Source: Glaciimonas sp. (GTDB taxonomy: Bacteria; Pseudomonadota; Gammaproteobacteria; Burkholderiales; Burkholderiaceae_D). Taken from it: DNA of 64,000 nucleotides. Within the stretch, counting starts at the first letter, position 1, and every line of letters starts with the position of its first letter. The translations under genes were made by a program, and so were the position numbers. The DNA is taken from contig JABBOV010000024.1 of assembly GCA_012927625.1 (NCBI GenBank), positions 1-64,000 on the forward strand. The letters are read 5' to 3'. Below the pieces are notes generated by a model. That model was given only the letters and a program-made list of their open reading frames with translations. It made no database searches and had not been told where the DNA came from. This document shows positions 34,824-42,004 of this stretch, one piece after another.

Positions 34824-37466
34824 TTACAGCGTCGTGTTGCGTAGCCGCAGTGCGTTGGCGATTACCGATACTGAGCTGAAACTCATTGCTGCACTGGCGA
34901 TCATCGGGCTGAGTACGATGCCGAACCAGGGAAATAGCGCACCGGCGGCAATTGGCACCCCGACGAAGTTATAGATAAAGGCGAAGAACAGGTTTTGCCG
35001 GATGTTCTTCATCGTGTGCTGGCTCAGCAGCCGGGCTTTGGCGATACCGCGCAAGTCGCCCTTGACCAGCACTACATGGGCGCTGTTCATTGCAATATCC
35101 GTACCGGTGCCCATGGCGATGCCGACATCAGCCAGCGCCAGCGCCGGCGCGTCGTTGACGCCGTCGCCGGCCATCGCAACGATGCGGCCCTGCTGCTTCA
35201 ATTCCTCAATCAGCTTGAATTTATCCTGCGGCAATACTTCCGCCTTGACTTCATCCAGCCCGAGTTGGCGGCCGACCGCTTCTGCGGTGGCGGCGTTGTC
35301 GCCGGTGAGCATGATGATGCGCAGGCCGGAAGCCCGTAGCAAATGCAGTGCTTCTACGGTGCTAGCCTTGATCGGATCGGCTACGCTGATCAAACCGGCG
35401 AGCCGTTTTTCGCTGGCGATGAACATGACAGTTTGACCTTGTTCGCGCAAAGACTGCGCGCTATCGCGCAGTGTACTGGTATCCACTCCCGCATCGTCCA
35501 TCAGACGCTGGTTGCCGAGCGAAATCAGTGCGCTGTCGATATGACCTTGCACTCCTTTGCCAGTGACGGAATTGAACTGTTCGACCACTTGCAGCGACGC
35601 GTTCTGTTCTTGTGCGTAATCGACGATTGCTTGCGCCAACGGATGCTCGCTGAGTTTTTCCAGCGCGGCCGCTGCGGCCAAGACTTCGGCCTGGTTAAAG
35701 CCGTCGGCTGCGATCACGCTTTGGACTTTCGGTTTGCCTTCGGTCAGGGTGCCGGTTTTATCAACCACCAGCGTATCGACTTTTTCTAGCCGTTCGAGCG
35801 CTTCGGCATTCTTGATCAGGATGCCTTCGCCGGCACCCCGGCCGATCCCGACCATGATCGAAATCGGTGTCGCCAGCCCCAATGCGCAAGGGCAGGCAAT
35901 GATCAGCACCGATACCGCAGCCACCAGCCCATACGCCATCGCCGGTGCTGGCCCGAGCCAAGTCCACAGCAGAAAGCTGAGTGCCGACGAAGCCATTACC
36001 GCCGGCACGAACCAGCCGGAAACTCGGTCGGCCAATTTCTGGATCGGTGCGCGTGAGCGGCTGGCTTGATTTACCATTTGCACGATTTGCGACAGCAGCG
36101 TGTCGGCACCGACTTTTTGCGCTTGCAGCAGGAAGGTGCCAGTCTGATTGACTGTACCGGCGCTGGCTTGGCTGCCGAGCGTTTTGGTGACTGCCATCGG
36201 CTCGCCGGTGATCATCGATTCATCGACATTCGAGTGGCCATTGGTTACTTTTCCATCGACCGGCACTTTGTCGCCCGGCTTGACGCGCAGAATGTCGCCG
36301 ACCTGTACCTGATCCAGATGGACTTCTTCCTCGCTGCCATCAGGCTTGACCCGCAGCGCGGTATTCGGTGCCAGCGCCAGCAGCGCGCGCACTGCTCCAT
36401 TGGTGCGCGAACGAGCGCGCAATTCCAGCACCTGACCCAGCAGCACCAGCGTAATAATGACTGCCGAAGCTTCAAAATACAGTGGTGCCATGCCGTTCAT
36501 CTTGAACGCTTCCGGTAATGCACCGGGAAACAGCAGGGCGATCACGCTGAACAGGAACGCGGCTGAAGTGCCTAAGGCAATCAGGCTGAACATGTTCAGA
36601 TTCCAACTCCGAAACGAGTCAAACCCGCGTTTAAACAGTGGCCAGCCGGCCCATAACACCACTGGAGTAGCGAGTACGGCCTGTAGCCAGCCGAACGCGT
36701 TCATGCCGATCCGGTGTCCGATATCTGCACCGGGAATCATGTCACCCATAGTCATCAGCAGCAAAGGCAGCGATAGCGCGGCGCTGAATTTCAGGCGGCG
36801 CGTCATGTCGTCGAGTTCGCTGGTGTCCTCATCCATGCTGGCTTCCATCGGCTCCAGCGCCATGCCGCATTTGGGGCAGGTACCGGGGCCGACTTGCTGT
36901 ACTTCGGGATGCATCGGGCAGGTGTAGATCGCATCTGCCGCTGCAGCTACAGCCTTGGGTTTGGCTGGCGTCATCGGTTTGGGTGGATGGGCGAGAATTC
37001 CTTCTGGATCGGCCTTGAATTTGGCGAGGCAGGAAGTACTGCAGAAATAATAGGTGACGCCGTTGAACGTCGCCGATTTATCTGGATTGGCAGCAGCTTT
37101 CATACCGCAAACCGGGTCGGTGTAGGGTTTGTCGATCGCTTTCTCAGGTGTTATCGGCACGAGCGATCCTGCCGGCACGGCTCCTGTCACAGAAATCTTC
37201 AATAGTTTGGCCGGTTGCACATACGTCAGCGGATTGGCCTTGAATTTGGCGAGGCAGGAAGTGCTGCAGAAATAATAGGTTTTACCCTGATGAATTGCCT
37301 TTTTAGCCGGATCGGCGCTCACCAACATGCCGCAGACCGGATCGGTGTACTGCTGCTGATTAGTTTGGATTGGGGCCGGCTGTTCTGACGGTTCTTTATC
37401 TTGCGAATGGCAACAGCAATCTTGGTGTGCGGCGGGGTTTTGCGTGGGGTCTTGTCGCTGGTTCAT
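34824..37466 (-). CDS. copA: Copper-translocating P-type ATPase with two YHS domains
   Basis: Inner-membrane P1B-type ATPase that expels Cu(I)/Ag(I). The 880-residue protein has a Cys-rich start (CCCHS), then two YHS metal-binding domains near residues 40-84 and 114-158 (each with DPVCGM and YYFCSTSCLAKFKA). A heavy-metal-binding motif follows near 181-207 (CPMHPEV, CPKCGMAL), then the ATPase core with SMITGEPM, the ion-channel motif IACPCALGLATPIS, phosphorylation site VVDKTGTLTEGKP and GDGVNDAPALALADVG. A classical MXCXXC HMA domain is absent. A divergent MerR-family gene with a shared operator lies upstream. Confidence 0.95.
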   Translation of the reverse strand: MNQRQDPTQNPAAHQDCCCHSQDKEPSEQPAPIQTNQQQYTDPVCGMLVSADPAKKAIHQGKTYYFCSTSCLAKFKANPLTYVQPAKLLKISVTGAVPAGSLVPITPEKAIDKPYTDPVCGMKAAANPDKSATFNGVTYYFCSTSCLAKFKADPEGILAHPPKPMTPAKPKAVAAAADAIYTCPMHPEVQQVGPGTCPKCGMALEPMEASMDEDTSELDDMTRRLKFSAALSLPLLLMTMGDMIPGADIGHRIGMNAFGWLQAVLATPVVLWAGWPLFKRGFDSFRSWNLNMFSLIALGTSAAFLFSVIALLFPGALPEAFKMNGMAPLYFEASAVIITLVLLGQVLELRARSRTNGAVRALLALAPNTALRVKPDGSEEEVHLDQVQVGDILRVKPGDKVPVDGKVTNGHSNVDESMITGEPMAVTKTLGSQASAGTVNQTGTFLLQAQKVGADTLLSQIVQMVNQASRSRAPIQKLADRVSGWFVPAVMASSALSFLLWTWLGPAPAMAYGLVAAVSVLIIACPCALGLATPISIMVGIGRGAGEGILIKNAEALERLEKVDTLVVDKTGTLTEGKPKVQSVIAADGFNQAEVLAAAAALEKLSEHPLAQAIVDYAQEQNASLQVVEQFNSVTGKGVQGHIDSALISLGNQRLMDDAGVDTSTLRDSAQSLREQGQTVMFIASEKRLAGLISVADPIKASTVEALHLLRASGLRIIMLTGDNAATAEAVGRQLGLDEVKAEVLPQDKFKLIEELKQQGRIVAMAGDGVNDAPALALADVGIAMGTGTDIAMNSAHVVLVKGDLRGIAKARLLSQHTMKNIRQNLFFAFIYNFVGVPIAAGALFPWFGIVLSPMIASAAMSFSSVSVIANALRLRNTTL
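37011..37280. repeat. 45-bp direct repeat inside copA
   Basis: Positions 37011-37055 and 37236-37280 are identical at 44 of 45 bases and lie 225 bp (75 codons) apart. They encode the YYFCSTSCLAKFKA part of the two YHS domains. The flanking YHS sequence is more diverged, which suggests gene conversion or a recent duplication. Confidence 0.85.
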
Positions 37467-37511
37467 TACTGCTCCTTGTCTTGTGGTATTAGCCGATTGA
37501 CATTAGTATAG

Positions 37512-37533
37512 ACCCCGTACCAAACAACAGGGT
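37512..37533. promoter_or_regulatory. MerR-family operator in the copA promoter
   Basis: Dyad ACCCCGT, eight bases, ACAGGGT. On the copA strand it overlaps a -35 (TTTACC) and precedes a -10 (TATACT) with a 20-bp spacer. Overlong spacers and a dyad beginning at the ACC of the -35 are the hallmarks of promoters activated by CueR/MerR-type regulators. Confidence 0.8.
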
Positions 37534-37555
37534 AAAGTCAATTTTGACAAAATAC

Positions 37556-37972
37556 ATGCAAGTTAAAAATAATTTTACGATAGGACGCTTGGCGCGTGCC
37601 GCCGGAGTCGGGGTGGAGACAGTGCGCTACTATCAGCGCCGCAAGTTGTTGCCCCTGCCGGTTGCCCAAGACAGTGCGTTTCGGACCTATCCTGTGGCAT
37701 TGGTTGATCGTATCCGCTTCATCAAACGTTCGCAGGAACTGGGGTTTTCACTGGATGAAATTGAGGCATTGCTGCAACTGGAAGACGGCAGCGACCGGGC
37801 GGCGATTCGCGAACTGGCGGCCGATAAGCTGCAGCATATCCGCGCCAAGATAGCCGACCTGGCACGGATAGAAGCTGCGTTGAGTCACCTGATCCATGAA
37901 TGTGCAGCGACCGGCCAGTCCCAGGTCTGCCCAATCATTGCAGCGCTGGCGGGTTCGACTGCGCCCGACTAG
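37556..37972 (+). CDS. MerR-family metal-responsive regulator
   Basis: Transcriptional activator, 138 residues from ATG 37556. The N-terminal helix-turn-helix reads FTIGRLARAAGVGVETVRYYQRRKLL, and a dimerisation helix follows. Compared with mercury MerR, the last two metal ligands are kept at the same spacing (Cys116 and Cys125 in HECAATGQSQVCPII). The first ligand, Cys82 in Tn501 MerR, is replaced by Arg81 in EDGSDRAA. It is therefore unlikely to be a mercury sensor. Its divergence from copA and the shared dyad suggest that it controls that ATPase; the metal is uncertain. Confidence 0.86.
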   Translation: MQVKNNFTIGRLARAAGVGVETVRYYQRRKLLPLPVAQDSAFRTYPVALVDRIRFIKRSQELGFSLDEIEALLQLEDGSDRAAIRELAADKLQHIRAKIADLARIEAALSHLIHECAATGQSQVCPIIAALAGSTAPD

Positions 37973-38157
37973 TAGCCGTCAAATCATGCGGTTCTTCGAT
38001 AGCGGCGGACTTCTGCGCGCCACTGCGCCCCAAATTCTTTGGTGAATGCCATTCCAGTTTCTAATGTTTACTATAAGGCGCTTGGTCTGGATTTTTTCAT
38101 TCCGGCAGATTTCCGGGAAAAGCCAGTTTTTGCCAGTCACTCAGGATCAGGGAGACG

Positions 38158-38190
38158 AAAAAAAAGCACTCCGATTTCTCGTGAGTGCTT
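38158..38190 (-). terminator. Terminator downstream of tRNA-Asn
   Basis: On the minus strand a stem AAGCACTC/GAGTGCTT with an eleven-base loop is followed by a long T-run. It lies 22 bp past the tRNA 3' end. Confidence 0.85.
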
Positions 38191-38211
38191 GATTTCCTAC
38201 TACATGTATTC

Positions 38212-38287
38212 TGGCTCCCCGACCAGGACTCGAACCTGGGACCTGCGGATTAACAGTCCGTCGCTCTACCAACTGAGCTATCAGGGA
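38212..38287 (-). tRNA. tRNA-Asn (GTT)
   Basis: A 76-nt minus-strand gene that includes the encoded CCA. The acceptor stem TCCCTGA pairs with TCGGGGA. The D-arm GCTCAGTTGGTAGAGC, anticodon loop CTGTTAA (anticodon GTT), and T-arm with GGTTCGAGTCC are all present. Confidence 0.97.
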
Positions 38288-38436
38288 ATTGTGGCTTGTT
38301 TTTTTATTTTAAAATCAAATCAGTCAAGTATTATAACAGGCGTTATTAAAAACACGACCAATTATTATTGGGCTTGTTATGATATTTGTCAGGAGCTTTG
38401 GCGTTACCCACGCAAGATTTCCCGTTTTAGGCCCGA

Positions 38437-38730
38437 ATGCTATTGGCCAGTATCACTCCTATGGGCGATTCCGATAGCTTAAAACCCGCGCTAGAGGGCG
38501 CTATGAACGCTAATGGCCAAGCTACATTATTCATAGGTGGCAGAAATGGGACCGGAATTCGCGTCCTATCGCTATGCAGGATAGTAAAACTTGCTGCAAA
38601 AAGTCATGGATTCAAGGATTTAGCCACTTTGTCTGATGAGTGTTTTTGTGTTGTCGACGTGTTCAGTCAGGATGACTATTACGTCTACCCGATTCAATTT
38701 TCAAATTGCGCCAGTCAGTTGAAAGGTTGA
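38437..38730 (+). CDS. Hypothetical protein, up to 97 residues, uncertain
   Basis: An open frame next to tRNA-Asn that I do not recognise. The translated sequence has two moderately hydrophobic stretches (QATLFIGGRNGTGIRVLSLC, ECFCVVDVFSQDDYYVYPI) and no known motif. Starts at 38437 or 38461 both lack a good ribosome-binding site. It is flanked by about 150 bp and 290 bp without other frames. It could be a real accessory gene, a remnant, or chance. Confidence 0.35.
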   Translation: MLLASITPMGDSDSLKPALEGAMNANGQATLFIGGRNGTGIRVLSLCRIVKLAAKSHGFKDLATLSDECFCVVDVFSQDDYYVYPIQFSNCASQLKG

Positions 38731-39019
38731 AGCCAATGTGCGTACCGTTGGCATCGGCGGCCAGGATATTACTTAGCATCACGCGCATTTCAATTCCCAC
38801 TCAAATTGATCTTGTTTGGCGCCGCAATTCCGGTTATTCGAATGATCCGATCCGTGTCGGGGTGGGAGATCGCTGGCCCGCGGTGGTACGGCGAACTAAG
38901 TCAGTGCGAAACCGGCGAGGAAAATGTCAGTTGTAACAGAGGACAACAGCGAAAAAGCGCGTCGGGTATAAAATTTAGCAAGCCCTTGACCGGCTTTACC
39001 TGATTGAGCGAGAAAAATA

Positions 39020-39790
39020 ATGCGTCTGGCCATTCTTTCTGATCTGCACCTGACAGTTGCGCCGATGCCGGTGCCGGATAGCGATTGCGATGTTCTGATT
39101 CTGGCCGGCGACGTGGCGCGACCGCAGCAGGCCATCGACTGGGCCCGGCAATTGGTGGTACCGGTGATTTACGTTCCCGGCAATCACGAATTCTACGGCT
39201 CCAGTTTGAGCGGAACTTTATCGGCATTGCGGCAGCAGGCTCGCGGCAGCAATGTTCATGTGCTGGATCTGGATGCAATCTGCATTGATGGCGTACGTTT
39301 TTTGGGCTGTACGTTGTGGACCGATTTCCGCTTGTTCCCGACCGATGAAATGCGCGCCGCTTCGGTTGCCGAAGCTTGCCAGTCAAACAGGGATTTCAGC
39401 CGGATCACGGTAGGCGATAGTGCCGATACTGCCGATGCCTTGTTCAGCCCTGCTGTTTCGCGTCAGGTATTCGATCAATCCGTGACTTGGCTGGAACGGA
39501 AATTCGCCAAGCCGTTTAACGGCAGCACCGTGGTAGTCACGCATCACGCACCGTCCCGCGGCAGCATCAATCCGAAATACGCAGATTCCTTGTTGAATGC
39601 CTGTTTTGTTTCCGATCTTGACGCGCACATCGCACGTTGGAACCCGGCGCTGTGGGTGCATGGGCATACCCATGACAGCTATGACTATCAGGTTGAAAAT
39701 ACCCGCATCGTTTGTAATTCGCGCGGCTATGCGCGTGATGGGATTGCCGAGAATGCCGGGTTTGATCCCACACTGGTAGTTCAGGTTTGA
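39020..39790 (+). CDS. Calcineurin-like metallophosphoesterase
   Basis: A 256-residue cytoplasmic phosphoesterase with the full two-metal motif series: ILSDLHL near residues 5-11, LILAGDVA near 27-34, VPGNHEFYG near 52-60, VVTHHAPSRGS near 171-181 and WVHGHTHDSYDY near 212-223. The natural substrate cannot be assigned; related proteins act on nucleotides or phosphodiesters. It is a single-gene unit, convergent with the TolC-family gene 30 bp beyond its stop. Start: first ATG, after GAGCGAG. Confidence 0.9.
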   Translation: MRLAILSDLHLTVAPMPVPDSDCDVLILAGDVARPQQAIDWARQLVVPVIYVPGNHEFYGSSLSGTLSALRQQARGSNVHVLDLDAICIDGVRFLGCTLWTDFRLFPTDEMRAASVAEACQSNRDFSRITVGDSADTADALFSPAVSRQVFDQSVTWLERKFAKPFNGSTVVVTHHAPSRGSINPKYADSLLNACFVSDLDAHIARWNPALWVHGHTHDSYDYQVENTRIVCNSRGYARDGIAENAGFDPTLVVQV

Positions 39791-39820
39791 GCCCTGTTTT
39801 GCTGCAGTTTTTCGCCCAAT

Positions 39821-41119
39821 TTATTGCTGCAGCAAGCCATTGACTTGCAACACATCCTGTTCCGTTAGCGTGCCGGCTGCGGATTTCAGTTTCAGGCCAT
39901 TGATGATGGTGTCGTAACGTGCTTTGGATAGATCCTTGCGGGTAGAGAAGAGCTGCTGTTGGGCATTCAGGATATCGATATTTACGCGCACGCCAACCTG
40001 ATAGCCAAGTTTATTGGAGTCTAGTGCCGACTGGCTGGAGATTTCAGCGGCCTCCAGCGCCTTGACTTGCGCCAGGCCGCTATTAACCCCCAAATACGAT
40101 TGCTGCACGCTTTGCATCGCAGTGCGGCGTGCGGTTTCCAGGTCAAAGCGAGTTTTGTCTTCTAGCGCGATCGATTCGCGTACCCGGCTGGTCACGGCAA
40201 AACCTGCGAACAGCGGAATGTTCCATTGCACGCCAATAGAGTTGCTGTTGGTGGCGACAATTGCACCGTTAAACGTGTTGCTTGGCTGCTTGGTGTAGTT
40301 GCGGCTGGCCACCAGATCGACTGTTGGGTAATGGCCGGCTCGGGTGCGGGAAATATCGCGTTGGGCGATTTCGAGCGCGAGTTGCTGTCCTATGACGCCG
40401 GTGTTCCGTTGCTGTGCACTGTCCAGCCAGGCTTCGATCTGTGCCGGCTTTGGCATGCTTAAGGTCAGACCCAGTTGTAGCGGTGCCAGTTCTGCGGGCG
40501 GCTTGCCGATAATCTGCTGCAGTGATGCACGTTTGATCGCCAGATCATTTTGGGCGGCAAACTCTTGCGCCACTGCCAGGTCAAAGCGGGCCTGCGCTTC
40601 GTGGGTATCGGTAATGGTGGCGGTGCCGACCTCGAAATTCTGTTTGGCCGAAGCCAGTTGTTCCGTAATGGCGACTTTTTGCGCCTGTAAGAAAGTCAGT
40701 GTGTCTTGCGCACCCAGGATGTCAAAATAGGCTTGCGACACGCGCAGTATCAAGTCTTGCTGGGCCTGGGAAAACTGTGCGTCGGCCGCAGCCACCAACA
40801 ACTTGCTTTGCTCGTATTGCTGCCAATTTCCCCAGCGAAAAAGCGGCTGCGATAGGGTCAATGCATAATTGCTGGCATTGAAGTTGCCGCCACTGTCGAT
40901 TTCGTTTTTTGTGTTGCTGCCCGATAAGCCGAGAGTGGGTAGCAATCCGGCGCGTCCTTGCGGCAGCTTTTCCTGTCCGGCAGCCAACGCAGCGCGTGCG
41001 CTTGCATATTGCGGATCATTGACGCGTGCATCGTTATAGATTTGTTGCAGGTCAGCCGCATGCGCGCCCAGCGCCAGGAAAGCAGCGGCCAGAAACGAGG
41101 CGGGAAGAGTTTTGCGCAT
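39821..41119 (-). CDS. TolC-family outer membrane channel protein
   Basis: Outer-membrane exit duct for efflux or type I secretion, 432 residues. From ATG 41119, preceded by GGAGA, there is a clean signal peptide (SFLAAAFLALGAHA) and then the TolC repeat pattern: DLQQIYNDARVNDPQYASAR, GLLPTLGLSGS, ALTLSQPLFRWG. The second half repeats HYPTVDLVASRNY, WNIPLFAGFAVTSR and GYQVGVRVNIDILNAQQQL. The frame is open 60 codons further upstream into a dispersed repeat but without signal or ribosome-binding site. It may pair with the RND pump encoded upstream on the same strand. Confidence 0.93.
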   Translation of the reverse strand: MRKTLPASFLAAAFLALGAHAADLQQIYNDARVNDPQYASARAALAAGQEKLPQGRAGLLPTLGLSGSNTKNEIDSGGNFNASNYALTLSQPLFRWGNWQQYEQSKLLVAAADAQFSQAQQDLILRVSQAYFDILGAQDTLTFLQAQKVAITEQLASAKQNFEVGTATITDTHEAQARFDLAVAQEFAAQNDLAIKRASLQQIIGKPPAELAPLQLGLTLSMPKPAQIEAWLDSAQQRNTGVIGQQLALEIAQRDISRTRAGHYPTVDLVASRNYTKQPSNTFNGAIVATNSNSIGVQWNIPLFAGFAVTSRVRESIALEDKTRFDLETARRTAMQSVQQSYLGVNSGLAQVKALEAAEISSQSALDSNKLGYQVGVRVNIDILNAQQQLFSTRKDLSKARYDTIINGLKLKSAAGTLTEQDVLQVNGLLQQ

Positions 41120-41212
41120 TACAGTCTCCATTGGAGTCAAGCCAGAGAGTTTGAAAGTAGGAGGTAGCACTGCCAAAAACCTGCCGGCCTGTTTAATGTA
41201 TTGCCTCGTAAC

Positions 41213-41285
41213 GTTAAACAGGCCCGGGTATTTTAAAAATGGCAATATAATGATGCGGTAAAGCATGCTTTTTATGCTATACCCC
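41213..41285 (+). repeat. Dispersed repeat, 73-bp class, copy 6
   Basis: Starts GTTAAACAGG, has GGGTATT at positions 14-20, ATGCGG at 41-46 (41253-41258) and ends ATACCCC (41279-41285). The right arm stem is AGCAT/ATGCT. It lies between the DUF302 gene and the TolC-family gene, pointing opposite to both. Confidence 0.82.
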
Positions 41286-41325
41286 ATCAAAATATACAAA
41301 ATCTGTTAATGGTCAAAGTCAATAA

Positions 41326-41721
41326 TTATTGGATAGCTGCCATTACGCGTTCCAGACGTTGGCGTACTTCTTCCGCTACTTGCGTGATGGCGGGCTTGTC
41401 AACCAGTTCAAGCACCGCTTGCGGGTCCATGAATTCGACTCGGATGCCGCCTGCGCTATCTTGTCTTACCACCACATTGCATGGCAGCAGCAGGCCGATA
41501 GCTGGTTCGATTTCAATCGCACGGTGCGCCAGGCCGGGGTTGCACGCGCCGAGGATGCGGTAGGGCGGCATATCCAGGTCAAGTTTTTTTTTCATGGTGG
41601 CGGCGACGTCGATATCAGTCAGTATGCCGAAACCTTCATTTTGTAAAGCGAGGGTGACGCTTTCAACAGTAGCCTCAAACGAGTGCGTTACATTCTTGCC
41701 AAATCCATATTTGGTATTCAT
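41326..41721 (-). CDS. DUF302 domain protein
   Basis: A 131-residue DUF302 protein, a small fold often found with sulfur and metal stress genes. From ATG 41721, after GGAGAA, it reads GFGKNVTHSFEATVESVTLAL, then LDLDMPPYRILGACNPGLAHRAIE, LLLPCNVVVRQ and VEFMDPQAVLELV. Two cysteines (GACNPG and LPCNVV) are conserved in the family. No signal peptide. It closes the leftward sulfide-response gene set, 37 bp after a DUF2892 gene. The biochemical role is unknown. Confidence 0.88.
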   Translation of the reverse strand: MNTKYGFGKNVTHSFEATVESVTLALQNEGFGILTDIDVAATMKKKLDLDMPPYRILGACNPGLAHRAIEIEPAIGLLLPCNVVVRQDSAGGIRVEFMDPQAVLELVDKPAITQVAEEVRQRLERVMAAIQ

Positions 41722-41758
41722 GACATTCTCCGATAAATAGTCTGTTTCATAGTGTGTT

Positions 41759-41965
41759 TCAAGATTCCCGCACACCAATTTTTTTCAGGAAAATTTCCAG
41801 CGGGCAGAACTGGGTGAATCCGCTTTGCAGCAAATTGGCGCCGACAAAAACTGTCAACCACAAAAAATATTTGCTTATAAAAAATGGGCTCTCCGGCACG
41901 CCCAGAGCCAATGAAATCAGGATAAAAATTCCGGCAAAAATGCGTACCATGCGGTTGGTATTCAT
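41759..41965 (-). CDS. DUF2892 small membrane protein (downstream copy)
   Basis: A 68-residue protein with two membrane segments: IRIFAG-type MVRIFAGIFILISLALGV and YFLWLTVFVGANLLQSGF, then FCPLEIFLKKIG. This is the DUF2892 (YgaP-like inner membrane) pattern, with its conserved cysteine near the C-terminus. A second DUF2892 protein is encoded at 47658 in the same gene set. DUF2892 proteins are frequent in sulfane-sulfur loci. It follows the RND pump gene by 39 bp. Confidence 0.85.
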   Translation of the reverse strand: MNTNRMVRIFAGIFILISLALGVPESPFFISKYFLWLTVFVGANLLQSGFTQFCPLEIFLKKIGVRES

Positions 41966-42004
41966 AGTTAATTCTTTCTCAAAAAATATAAATCAAGCTC
42001 AAGA

